DNA of 64,000 nt. Origin: Pseudomonas sp. DC1.2. GTDB taxonomy: Bacteria; Pseudomonadota; Gammaproteobacteria; Pseudomonadales; Pseudomonadaceae. The DNA lies in the NCBI RefSeq assembly GCF_034351645.1, contig NZ_CP133782.1, positions 3,849,001 to 3,913,000 of the forward strand, in the 5' to 3' direction. Below are positions 27,057-35,166 of the stretch, in pieces. A model generated the notes under the pieces. The model saw only the letters and a program-made list of their open reading frames with translations. It had not been told where the DNA came from and did not search any database. How positions within the stretch are numbered: position 1 is the first letter of the stretch; each line of letters starts with the position of its first letter. A program made the position numbers and the translations under genes.

Positions 27057-28343
27057 TTAAGAAACTGCACTCTTCGCCATTTGGCGGCCAAAGCCAATAC
27101 TTTCCGAAATACCTCTATCCTCTGGATAGTAATAGGAGGTATCAGCGACCCACAATCCTTTTACTGGTAATGCAACCGGGGGAAGTTTATCGAGGTATCC
27201 GGGATCACAAATAGGCTGTGCATAACGATAACGACTTGCGCGGATATCGATGAAGTCATCATCGCTTAGCAACGGATTGATCTTTTTCAAATAACTACGC
27301 ACTTTGCCCAAAAAAGCCTCGTCAGGCTCAGCAAACATCGGATGCTCGCCGGGCACGTAAAAAGGCACATACACAACATGTTGATCAAGCGGGCGGAGGT
27401 TGCTGTATTCAACCAACCCGGGAATATCCATCTCAGGGTCGTTGGTGTTCAGCCAGAAATTCTCGGTAACCGGCTTCTTCAGCTTGGCGATTACACAGAC
27501 CACAGCGATATTTTTAGTGGCTGCAAATTTAGCCAACACATCAGCTGGCAGATCCGGCATCAGCTGTGGCACATAGGGTAGCGGCACGGTACTAATGACT
27601 TTGTCGAATACCTCTAGCTGACCAGCAATCTGCACACCGGTAACAGCACCGCCCTCAATGAATACTTTTTCCACCGGAGTTTTTAGCCGAATCTCGCCGC
27701 CAGCGGCCTCAATGGCGCTCTTAAGCCCTTGCAACAAAGTTGTTGAGCCGCCTTCAAGATAACCGAGCTTCTCGCGGAACAGGCTGTAACGGGAGCGGCC
27801 TATACGGCGAATACGGCTCCATATCCACGCAGCAGACAAACCATGAGCGTAATTATAGAACTTATAGTCAAATAGCCTACGCCAAAGAATCTCCCATGCT
27901 TCATCCCCCACCCAGCGCCGAATCCAGCCTGCGGCCTCTACGTTATCGAGCGGTCGCCAGTCTTTACGTTTAGTAGAGAGGAATGCGTGCAAGCCGTAGC
28001 GGAACTTGGCCATCAGACTCAAACCGCGGAACTTGAGCAGCGCCACTGGGTTGCCCCAGGCCTGCAAACGGTTCTGGTACCAGTAGCCCATTTTGGTTTC
28101 GACCCAACGCATCCGGTCGGCCAGACCTAACTCCTCAAGCACCTGCAGGAAGTCATGATCGGAAATGCAGTGGAAGTGATAATAGCGCTCGATCTCCAGC
28201 CCATTAAAATCGAAACACGCGGTCATGCCTCCCACGCGATCATCGGCCTCAAACAGCACTGGCTGGTGACCGTCCAGTGCCAATTGATACGCGACAGCAA
28301 GCCCCATTGGCCCCGCTCCCAATACTGCTATCCGCTGTCCCAT
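27057..28343 (-). CDS. FAD/NAD(P)-dependent oxidoreductase (amine-oxidase/UGM-like fold)
   Basis: This is a 428-residue flavoprotein. The FAD-binding GAGPMG motif lies at about residues 8-13 and is followed by the usual acidic residue in LFEADDRVGGM. A C-terminal GLWVADTSYYYPEDRGISES segment resembles the flavin-contacting end of this superfamily. Members include UDP-galactopyranose mutase, protoporphyrinogen oxidase and phytoene-desaturase relatives. Those in glycan loci are often poorly defined. It starts two bases from the epimerase stop. A role in remodelling a sugar ring or lipid carrier is inference from context. Confidence 0.8.
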   Translation of the reverse strand: MGQRIAVLGAGPMGLAVAYQLALDGHQPVLFEADDRVGGMTACFDFNGLEIERYYHFHCISDHDFLQVLEELGLADRMRWVETKMGYWYQNRLQAWGNPVALLKFRGLSLMAKFRYGLHAFLSTKRKDWRPLDNVEAAGWIRRWVGDEAWEILWRRLFDYKFYNYAHGLSAAWIWSRIRRIGRSRYSLFREKLGYLEGGSTTLLQGLKSAIEAAGGEIRLKTPVEKVFIEGGAVTGVQIAGQLEVFDKVISTVPLPYVPQLMPDLPADVLAKFAATKNIAVVCVIAKLKKPVTENFWLNTNDPEMDIPGLVEYSNLRPLDQHVVYVPFYVPGEHPMFAEPDEAFLGKVRSYLKKINPLLSDDDFIDIRASRYRYAQPICDPGYLDKLPPVALPVKGLWVADTSYYYPEDRGISESIGFGRQMAKSAVS

Positions 28344-28344
28344 C

Positions 28345-29283
28345 TTAGAACTCCAGCACCACGCCGCTGTACCGCGGGTCGTTAAACGTTTCGTCAATGG
28401 CGGCTTTAAACGAGGTGCAAGGCACACCGAAAATTCCAGGCCAGTCGATCACCTCAAACTCATCCTTGGCGCTCAAGGCTGCCAGCTGCTGAGTGGTGAA
28501 CGGCGGGTTATTATCAAACAAACCCCAGACCCATAACAACGCATAAAACAGGCCATACGGGATCCGCAAAATCATCGCATTGGCATGAGTCGCGCGCTTT
28601 ATCTCGCGGATGATATCGATGTAGTCGACCTTTTCATGCCCGGATATGTTGTAGACACCATCGCGCACACGGTTCTCTAAGCAGCTTATGATGATATTGG
28701 AAAAATCTCCGACATAGAGCGGTTGACGCATGTAGCGACCGTCAGCAGGCACAGGGAATACCGGTACCTTGGCCATAAAACGTGATAGCCAACCCAAGTG
28801 CTTGCGGTCGAACCAGCCAAACATCAACGTCGGGCGCAAGATCGGGCAGGGAATGCCACTCTCTAGCACCATCTTTTCTTGGTCATCCTTGGTCTTGGTA
28901 TAAAAATCATCAGCATCAGACTCCACTACGGAGGAACTGATATGCACCAGATAAGGCACATTGTTGAGCTTTATGGCTTCAAGTATCAGGCGAGTAGAGT
29001 CAACGTTATTACGCACGAACTCTTGGTAATCATTACCGCCAATTTGTGCTTGTAACATCACCACTACGTCGGCACCTACAAAGTGCCGCTGCCAATCACC
29101 CGGCTCCGCGAGATCTGCGTACTCCACAGTAATATCTGGTTGCACGCGCTTTAGCACATCGATATTCGCTTTATGCTTGTCTAAGACGAGAATATCGGAA
29201 TAACCTTTTGCCTTTAATCGTGCAACCAAATTCTGGCCAACCAGGCCTGCACCACCCGGAAGAACAACCTTACTATTAATCAT
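28345..29283 (-). CDS. NAD-dependent sugar epimerase/dehydratase
   Basis: This is a 312-residue extended SDR. The cofactor motif GGAGLVGQNL is at about residues 9-18, with a following Asp in ILVLDKHK indicating NAD. The active-site region is atypical: Ser in HISSSVVES is present, but I see a Y-T-K-T-K run (DFYTKTKDDQEKM) in place of the plain YxxxK. The substrate is probably a nucleotide sugar or a lipid-linked sugar. It is placed 14 bases after the 527-residue membrane protein gene and one base from the flavoprotein, within one operon. Confidence 0.82.
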   Translation of the reverse strand: MINSKVVLPGGAGLVGQNLVARLKAKGYSDILVLDKHKANIDVLKRVQPDITVEYADLAEPGDWQRHFVGADVVVMLQAQIGGNDYQEFVRNNVDSTRLILEAIKLNNVPYLVHISSSVVESDADDFYTKTKDDQEKMVLESGIPCPILRPTLMFGWFDRKHLGWLSRFMAKVPVFPVPADGRYMRQPLYVGDFSNIIISCLENRVRDGVYNISGHEKVDYIDIIREIKRATHANAMILRIPYGLFYALLWVWGLFDNNPPFTTQQLAALSAKDEFEVIDWPGIFGVPCTSFKAAIDETFNDPRYSGVVLEF

Positions 29284-29297
29284 CACTCGCCACCCTA

Positions 29298-30881
29298 TCA
29301 ATTGCCAAGACAGTAAATATCAATTCCAAAAATTTTATTCAAGGAAGTATCTGCTATGGGGTCAAATCGTAATGTACCAGTCAGCGTATTTGGCACAACA
29401 AAATCCATATTAATTCGGCCGCGTGGGTAGAAGCGGAGGGCAGAATTTGCTTCGGTAAATCCATCACTGCCAGCCCAAAAAATCTGCGCCCAACCTTCAG
29501 AGTGCCGCTGAACATCGAGCCGCACGCCGATGTAGTGGCTGGAGCACTTCTCCTTGGACTCAAATATAATAAATGGATCGCTTTGATCAGAAGATACTTC
29601 CAAACCGCCACTAGAAAATCTAAGCACCCCATTGCCTGAAAGGTTCTTTATACCCAACTCCAGCGGCGCTCTTAACAGATTTGATTTCGCAGCTATGTGC
29701 CAACCTGGATAAACTGCTCCAACCGGATTAATTGGAATGACCACTCCCTCAGCTTGATTAGAAAACTGAGCATACTGCTCATAGAAAATCTGATTTTTTT
29801 CAAAAACTCTAAATTGAATAATACAGATTACAGTGAAGCTTATAAGGCTCACCCCTAATACAATCCGTCGACGTATGAGAAGAAAGCAAACTAGGAAGAC
29901 AGCAATGGCGTAGGGTATAAAAAAATAACGTGAGCTGCCGCTCATGGGATCAAGGACCTGCGGCATACCTTTATTTGACCACAATCCACCAACATAGGTA
30001 ACTAACAGAGAAAATATTAATCCGCCCCCCGATATAAGCCCTACCCGATGCGCAGTCGAAGAAGCTCGGAAAAAATGACATATACCGTAGAAAAGCCCAG
30101 CCCAAAACAGAAAAACAAAAATCAAATACCGTTCTGCCAAACCGAAAGATAAAAACATATAAAAAGAATGAAGCCAGTGAGAGAGCTCCTTATCCAAGTA
30201 AATATTTTTTATCAATCTTGATGACAGCACAAGAAAAAAAACCTGGATAGCAGTTAAGCCAAAAAAAACAACATAAAAGCCCAACTTCTTTTTGAGCTCG
30301 GGCTCGACAACCATACGAAGTAGCAATAAAGGCAAAAGCAAGATAGAAAACGGCCCCGTAAGACAAAAAACACTTAAACATATAAAATCACGAAAACCGA
30401 CTTCTGGTATTGGGTCCATACACACCATTAGCATTAGTGCGGCTCCCAGAAACCATTGCGCATTCGTTATATTAAAATAAACCTCTCCATTGTGCGGCTG
30501 CATCAACACTAAAACTGCTGCCAAGATGGACAACCATCTATTACAACCCGCTTGATTGAGCCTACTTACAAAAACGTAAAACAGCACTGCCGCTGCAGCT
30601 AACCACCCACAAAAAAACAAATATGGAAATGACTCAAGCCCCATGATTATACCCACATAAGCTATAATCCTAGGATAGATTAGCAAGTAGCCTGCATAGG
30701 GTTCAAAAATTGAATTAACACCAAGCCGGTCCGCTTGATTTACAAAAACATTGCCATCCTCTGCCCAAAGAAAGTCTCCTAGCGAAGCATGAACTGGCAG
30801 ACGTGCAACTACCGCACATAAAAATGCGATCAATGCCATTAACCAATATTTTAACTGCGGATTAGTTCTTAACAATAACAT
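29298..30881 (-). CDS. GT-C-like polytopic membrane protein, candidate periplasmic glycosyltransferase
   Basis: This 527-residue protein has about ten membrane segments over residues 10-355 and a soluble C-terminal part (about 375-527). In the first periplasmic loop it carries WAEDGNVFVNQADRLGVNSI followed by FEPYAGYLLIYPR. An acidic pair (ED) here is where GT-C transferases using polyprenyl-phosphate sugars keep their catalytic residue. It shares this plan with the 788-residue protein at 23404 but not obvious sequence. It heads a run with the epimerase, flavoprotein, methyltransferase and gtrA. I propose it uses a lipid-linked sugar donor; that is inference. Confidence 0.75.
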   Translation of the reverse strand: MLLLRTNPQLKYWLMALIAFLCAVVARLPVHASLGDFLWAEDGNVFVNQADRLGVNSIFEPYAGYLLIYPRIIAYVGIIMGLESFPYLFFCGWLAAAAVLFYVFVSRLNQAGCNRWLSILAAVLVLMQPHNGEVYFNITNAQWFLGAALMLMVCMDPIPEVGFRDFICLSVFCLTGPFSILLLPLLLLRMVVEPELKKKLGFYVVFFGLTAIQVFFLVLSSRLIKNIYLDKELSHWLHSFYMFLSFGLAERYLIFVFLFWAGLFYGICHFFRASSTAHRVGLISGGGLIFSLLVTYVGGLWSNKGMPQVLDPMSGSSRYFFIPYAIAVFLVCFLLIRRRIVLGVSLISFTVICIIQFRVFEKNQIFYEQYAQFSNQAEGVVIPINPVGAVYPGWHIAAKSNLLRAPLELGIKNLSGNGVLRFSSGGLEVSSDQSDPFIIFESKEKCSSHYIGVRLDVQRHSEGWAQIFWAGSDGFTEANSALRFYPRGRINMDFVVPNTLTGTLRFDPIADTSLNKIFGIDIYCLGN

Positions 30882-31221
30882 AGACCCCTCCTAATTAAAC
30901 CCGCATAAAAAACTAAAACCTAGTTAATCAGCAAAACTGCGCCCCCTGCCTCTCCTTCTTCATTACATCCAAAACAAAATTACACACTGTCTTTTACATA
31001 TAGTAATAGTCACTTACAAAAAGAGCTTTTTTCAAAAAGGCGTGCCTCTGCCAAAAAGTTTTGATTCAGACTGTGTTTCTAAAAGAGCAACAGCCTATAA
31101 CTATGCATTGGAAATAGTAGGAGGGCGAACAAAAACAACGCGATAAAAAACCAGAATCTCACTCAAACACTCGAGCGAATACGGAGCTGCATAATTATTC
31201 ATTGCGGTTCAACTCCCGCAT
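30882..31221. other. 340-base AT-rich gap, likely promoter region
   Basis: No reading frame of note. It separates the DprE2-like gene from the 527-residue membrane-protein gene, both on the minus strand. It is rich in A/T runs (for example CAAAAAGAGCTTTTTTC near 31018-31033) and probably contains a separate promoter for the downstream five genes. I could not single out one -35/-10 pair. Confidence 0.45.
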
Positions 31222-31968
31222 TCATATATTCATCCTGTTAAATATAAATCGCGGAAGGTGTCGAATAACCATCATAATTACAGCCCACCTTCCCGGAGCA
31301 TAAATAACGGGCTGACCGGAGGCAACACCGGAAACTATTTGTTGTGCTACATCCCCGACGTTTGCCAGTTTTGCACCTTCACCTTTGAGATGAGCAGTCA
31401 TCGGCGTGTCAGTTGGACCAGGCTTGATTAAAACGACCTTGACGTTGGTGCCGGCAAAACGGTGCTGCAGCCCTTGTGCATAACGCGTTACCAACCCCTT
31501 GGCTGCGCCATACACATAGTTGGACTTGCGCCCTCTATCGCCCGCTACAGAACCAATAATCGCCAAAGTGCCTTTACCCGCCTTGGCGAACTGGGCTGCA
31601 AATGCTTCAGCAAATAGCACTGGGGAAATCGCATTAAGCTCCAGCGCTTCTCGCCCTGCGTTCAGGTCTTGCTGACAAATTTGCTGATCCGGCAAAGAAC
31701 CGTGGGCGATCAGGACGATGTCTGGGCACGCCGAAGCGCTCACTTCCTGGACGAACTCAGTGATCGCCGCGGAATCAAGAAACTCGGTTGTGCGCACGGA
31801 CACAACAGTATTTGGCGAGCGCACGCGCAAGTCTATTGCTATCGGTTCGGCCTTTACTGCATCTCTAACAACCAAAATAAGTTCCGATACACCCTCGGTG
31901 ATCCAGAGGCGTGCGCAATGCTCAGCTATCGAAGACGTTGCGCCAACAATTACGATTTTCTTGCTCAA
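31222..31968 (-). CDS. DprE2-like SDR, polyprenyl-phospho-2-keto-pentose reductase
   Basis: This is a 248-residue short-chain dehydrogenase with VGATSSIAEHCARLW (cofactor loop) at about residues 7-21 and YGAAK as the Tyr-xxx-Lys site. The loop form and the companion gene match DprE2 (Rv3791), which reduces the 2-keto intermediate to give decaprenyl-phospho-arabinose. The C-terminal ROLE-determining features cannot be read by eye. It is one base behind the DprE1-like gene. The pair plus the HAD-UbiA gene reproduces the mycobacterial pathway order of reactions. Assignment depends strongly on this neighbourhood, since SDRs alone are hard to tell apart. Confidence 0.8.
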   Translation of the reverse strand: MSKKIVIVGATSSIAEHCARLWITEGVSELILVVRDAVKAEPIAIDLRVRSPNTVVSVRTTEFLDSAAITEFVQEVSASACPDIVLIAHGSLPDQQICQQDLNAGREALELNAISPVLFAEAFAAQFAKAGKGTLAIIGSVAGDRGRKSNYVYGAAKGLVTRYAQGLQHRFAGTNVKVVLIKPGPTDTPMTAHLKGEGAKLANVGDVAQQIVSGVASGQPVIYAPGRWAVIMMVIRHLPRFIFNRMNI

Positions 31969-31969
31969 C

Positions 31970-33262
31970 CTAGTACCCCATTAAGCGACGTGACATAGAC
32001 GAGCTGATGCCCGGGTCGCGGTAATTCAAAAATTCGTTTAGCCGTGGATAACCGGACTCAAATAACTCGCGTGGCATGCGCGCATCTTTAGCCATGTAAA
32101 TACGCCCGCCTGCCTCGCTTACGATTGCATCAAGACGCGCAAACAACGCGTGAGTCTGAGCCCCATGGTTCGGGAAATCCAGCGCCAAGGTCAAGCCTGG
32201 TTGAGGGAAACTCATCATCCCTACTGGCTGCCGGTCAGCGAAGGTCTTCAATACAGCAAGAAACGAACCATCCCCGGAACGCGCGATCTCTTTCAACATG
32301 GCGCTAACCGCGTCTTGTCCGACATCCCGCGGAACCACGCTTTGGTATTGGTAGAATCCACGCGGGCCGTATACCCGGTTCCACTCAAGTACGTTATCCA
32401 GGGGATAGAAAAACGACTCGTAATGCGCAAGTGACCTGCCACGCTTGTACGCCTGTAGCTGGTAATAGGCGATGTTGAACGGCTTCAACGTCAGGCGATT
32501 TACCAACGACACGGGAGGCGCGAAAGGCACCGTTATTTGTCGGGTCTTGGCCTTAGGCCCCTGTACAGCATTAGTGTGGTTGCCGCGCATAAAGATGCCG
32601 CGCGCGCCCTTGCGGGAAACACAATCGATCCACGAAACTGTGTGCTCCCAGCCGGACTCCGAATCGTCGGCAACCTCAAAAAAGTCATTCAAATTGGCAT
32701 AGGGCACATTTTCGGTTTCCAACCACGGCCCGGTGACTCGCCGCAATTGGAGGCGAGCTTGTGTGACTACGCCTGTAAGTCCCATCCCTCCTACCGTTGC
32801 AGTAAACCACTCGGAGCGCTCTGTGTGTCCGCAATCGATAACTTCACCATTGGTGCGCAATAGCTGCAGTGCGAGCACTTGGTCACCGAATGTGCCCATC
32901 ACGTGATGGTTTTTTCCGTGCACATCGTTGGCAATCGCGCCGCCTACGCTGAGCAATTGAGTACCAGGGGTTACAGGTAACATCCACCCACGAGGTACGA
33001 AGGTGCGCTGAATATCTCTTAATAGCGTCCCGGCCTCGCACTCAAGTACGCCAGTCTCAGCATCAAAAGTAATCAAATGATCGAGACCGCTGGTGGTCCA
33101 GAGCACACCGTCAGGATTTAAACAGACGTCGCCATAACTTCTGCCATTACCGTAAGCCAGCCCCTGTTTTCCGGGTTCAAGTAACAGCCGCTTTCGAGTA
33201 GCAACAGGTTGAACCGTGTGCGGGAATTTCCCCAGCCTTCCCCAAGAGCCAACGTCGGTCAT
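31970..33262 (-). CDS. DprE1-like FAD-binding oxidoreductase
   Basis: This is a 430-residue flavoenzyme of the VAO/PCMH fold. The FAD-binding region shows YGNGRSYGDVCLNPDGV (about residues 37-53) and VTPGTQLLSVGGAIANDVHG, KNHH (about 97-120), both typical of DprE1. DprE1 oxidises the 2'-OH of decaprenyl-phospho-ribose, the first half of the epimerisation to arabinose. The start overlaps the upstream HAD-UbiA stop by four bases, and the DprE2-like gene follows after one base, so all three are translationally linked. The carrier lipid here is likely undecaprenyl rather than decaprenyl. Confidence 0.87.
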   Translation of the reverse strand: MTDVGSWGRLGKFPHTVQPVATRKRLLLEPGKQGLAYGNGRSYGDVCLNPDGVLWTTSGLDHLITFDAETGVLECEAGTLLRDIQRTFVPRGWMLPVTPGTQLLSVGGAIANDVHGKNHHVMGTFGDQVLALQLLRTNGEVIDCGHTERSEWFTATVGGMGLTGVVTQARLQLRRVTGPWLETENVPYANLNDFFEVADDSESGWEHTVSWIDCVSRKGARGIFMRGNHTNAVQGPKAKTRQITVPFAPPVSLVNRLTLKPFNIAYYQLQAYKRGRSLAHYESFFYPLDNVLEWNRVYGPRGFYQYQSVVPRDVGQDAVSAMLKEIARSGDGSFLAVLKTFADRQPVGMMSFPQPGLTLALDFPNHGAQTHALFARLDAIVSEAGGRIYMAKDARMPRELFESGYPRLNEFLNYRDPGISSSMSRRLMGY

Positions 33263-34701
33263 GACCAGCCGCCTGCGCCAACAGTAATGAATAGTACAAA
33301 GAACGCGCCTGCTGCGATACTAGCCTTATCTTTAACAGCAAAAACCAGAGGATCGTCATGCATTTCCCCGCGGTGCGCGCGCAACCAGACCCAACTGATC
33401 CAGAACAGCATTACAGGGACATTGCCCCAAACCCATTCTGGATTCTGGTACAGGCGCAGGACATCAACGCTGTTCAAGTACAACGCCAATACCAGCACCG
33501 ACGAGAAGCCGGAAGCGATACCCAACATTTGAATCAGTGGCGCGTCATCAGTGAAATATCCGCGACCATGCGCCTTGTGCTTACCGTGCAGCAACTGCAT
33601 CTGCAACTCGGCAAAACGCTTGACGAAGGCCAGGGACAAAAACAGGAACACCGAAAAAGCCAACAACCAGAATGAGAGCACCATACCCACCGCTGCAGCA
33701 CCTGCAACGATACGCAACGTGTAGAGGATGGCGAGGGTCAAGCAGTCGACAAGTACGAGCTGCTTGAGCTTGAACGAGTAGATGCATGTCAGTACAAAGT
33801 ACACGCTCAACCACGTCAGGAAGCCCGGGCTGACCAGTGTCGCGATCAACAGACTGACAACCAACAAGACCGGTCCTAACAGCACACCCTTCCAGGCAGG
33901 AACCAGGCCGGCAGCGAAGGGGCGCTTACTTTTGCGCGGATGCTGACGATCACTCTCGAGATCCAACAGGTCATTGGCGATGTACACTGAAGACGCGCAA
34001 AGACTGAAGGCGACAAAAGCGAGTAACAAAGACAACCAGGCGCCGCCGTCAGTAACACCGTGCGCAGCGAACAGCGGAACAGCCAGCAAACCGTTTTTCA
34101 GCCACTGGTGCACACGAAGCAACTTGCTCCACGTGGTTACACCAGAACTCATACCGGCAAAAACCCGCTCCACTTCCGCGCAAGCACTGGCATCGTTCTG
34201 CAGTTCATTTGAAGCGTTAACCACAATCGCCCGACGCGCACGCTCCCAGACCTTCAAGTCGGCGCCGGAGTTTCCGGCATAGTCAAAACCTTGCTCACCG
34301 AAACGCTCAACCAGGGCCTTTGCCTTATTCGTCCCGGCAAGGTTGACCAAGCCGTCACTGGCGAGTACTTCATCAAAAAAACCAAGATGTTGCGCAATCG
34401 GATTGGCAATAGAACGATCCGAGGCCGTGCAGAGAATCAGTCGGCGGCCCGCTGTATGCTGCTCACGCAACCAGGCAAGAAAGTCCAGGTTGTAGGGCAA
34501 CGACGAGGGATCAAACTCCGTCCGCTCGGCTATCTGCTGCTTCATTTCTGCCTTGCCCTTGACCAACCAGAAAGGCAAACGAAACAGCGATAGCGGGTCT
34601 GCCTTGATCAACCCAAGGACACTCTCGTGAAGCATATCGGAATGTATGAGTGTTCCGTCGAGATCAATACAAAGCGGGACTGAACATGCATTATTTTTCA
34701 T
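33259..34701 (-). CDS. HAD phosphatase-UbiA prenyltransferase fusion (DPPR synthase-like)
   Basis: This is a 480-residue two-domain protein. The first 200 residues form a HAD hydrolase with DLDGTLIHSDMLHES (nucleophile Asp) and the late GNSGADLKVWERA motif. The remainder is a UbiA prenyltransferase with about eight helices and the Asp-rich metal site NDLLDLESDRQHPRKSKRP. Mycobacterial UbiA (Rv3806c) joins PRPP to decaprenyl phosphate, and a phosphatase then removes the 5-phosphate. This fusion could do both steps. The ATG at 34701 gives MKNNACSVPLC; a longer frame reaches 34749. It is upstream of and overlaps the DprE1-like gene. Confidence 0.88.
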   Translation of the reverse strand: MKNNACSVPLCIDLDGTLIHSDMLHESVLGLIKADPLSLFRLPFWLVKGKAEMKQQIAERTEFDPSSLPYNLDFLAWLREQHTAGRRLILCTASDRSIANPIAQHLGFFDEVLASDGLVNLAGTNKAKALVERFGEQGFDYAGNSGADLKVWERARRAIVVNASNELQNDASACAEVERVFAGMSSGVTTWSKLLRVHQWLKNGLLAVPLFAAHGVTDGGAWLSLLLAFVAFSLCASSVYIANDLLDLESDRQHPRKSKRPFAAGLVPAWKGVLLGPVLLVVSLLIATLVSPGFLTWLSVYFVLTCIYSFKLKQLVLVDCLTLAILYTLRIVAGAAAVGMVLSFWLLAFSVFLFLSLAFVKRFAELQMQLLHGKHKAHGRGYFTDDAPLIQMLGIASGFSSVLVLALYLNSVDVLRLYQNPEWVWGNVPVMLFWISWVWLRAHRGEMHDDPLVFAVKDKASIAAGAFFVLFITVGAGGWS

Positions 34702-34760
34702 ATTTATAACTGCACAACCATCGTTAAGAGTACGGGATAAAAACTCCACACCTGCTAAAA

Positions 34761-35111
34761 CTAAAAAGTGCGAACAGGCAAAACAAAGCAGGTATACTCA
34801 TTATCAGACATCAATCTTTTAAAGCGCCCACAAAAATTTATTATTGCCGTCCATGCGCGACTCATACAGCTTATTGCTCTACACTTCAGTAAGGAGCCAC
34901 CACCTAAAACAACATATCTTTTGACGATGCCCTGTTCGTCAATCGTATGTCCAACTCCGTATTTTTTGCACAATCTTTCAATATCGTAATCATCGATATA
35001 AATTATATCGGTCTCTGACTTCGAAAAAAACAGGCCATAAAAAGATCGTATTTCAAGATCCGGTGCTACTGGTGTCTGGATTCTCGCTTGAACACTATCT
35101 CTCATGGCCAA
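34761..35111 (-). CDS. Orphan hypothetical protein, 116 residues
   Basis: A small frame sits between the WsaF-like GT and the HAD-UbiA gene. AAGGAGA lies eight bases upstream of a TTG at 35111 and fourteen upstream of ATG 35105, so the TTG start is plausible (116 or 114 residues). The protein begins MAMRDSVQARIQTPVAPD and contains an acidic run TDIIYIDDYDIERLCKKYGV followed by a KRYVVLGGGSLLKC stretch. There is no signal peptide or clear membrane helix. I recognise no family. Its same-strand position and ribosome-binding site argue that it is real. Confidence 0.5.
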   Translation of the reverse strand: MAMRDSVQARIQTPVAPDLEIRSFYGLFFSKSETDIIYIDDYDIERLCKKYGVGHTIDEQGIVKRYVVLGGGSLLKCRAISCMSRAWTAIINFCGRFKRLMSDNEYTCFVLPVRTF

Positions 35112-35166
35112 AATTCGTTCTCCTTTAATGATTGAGGGTTTCTAAATCTACTCCCAACCAACAATT

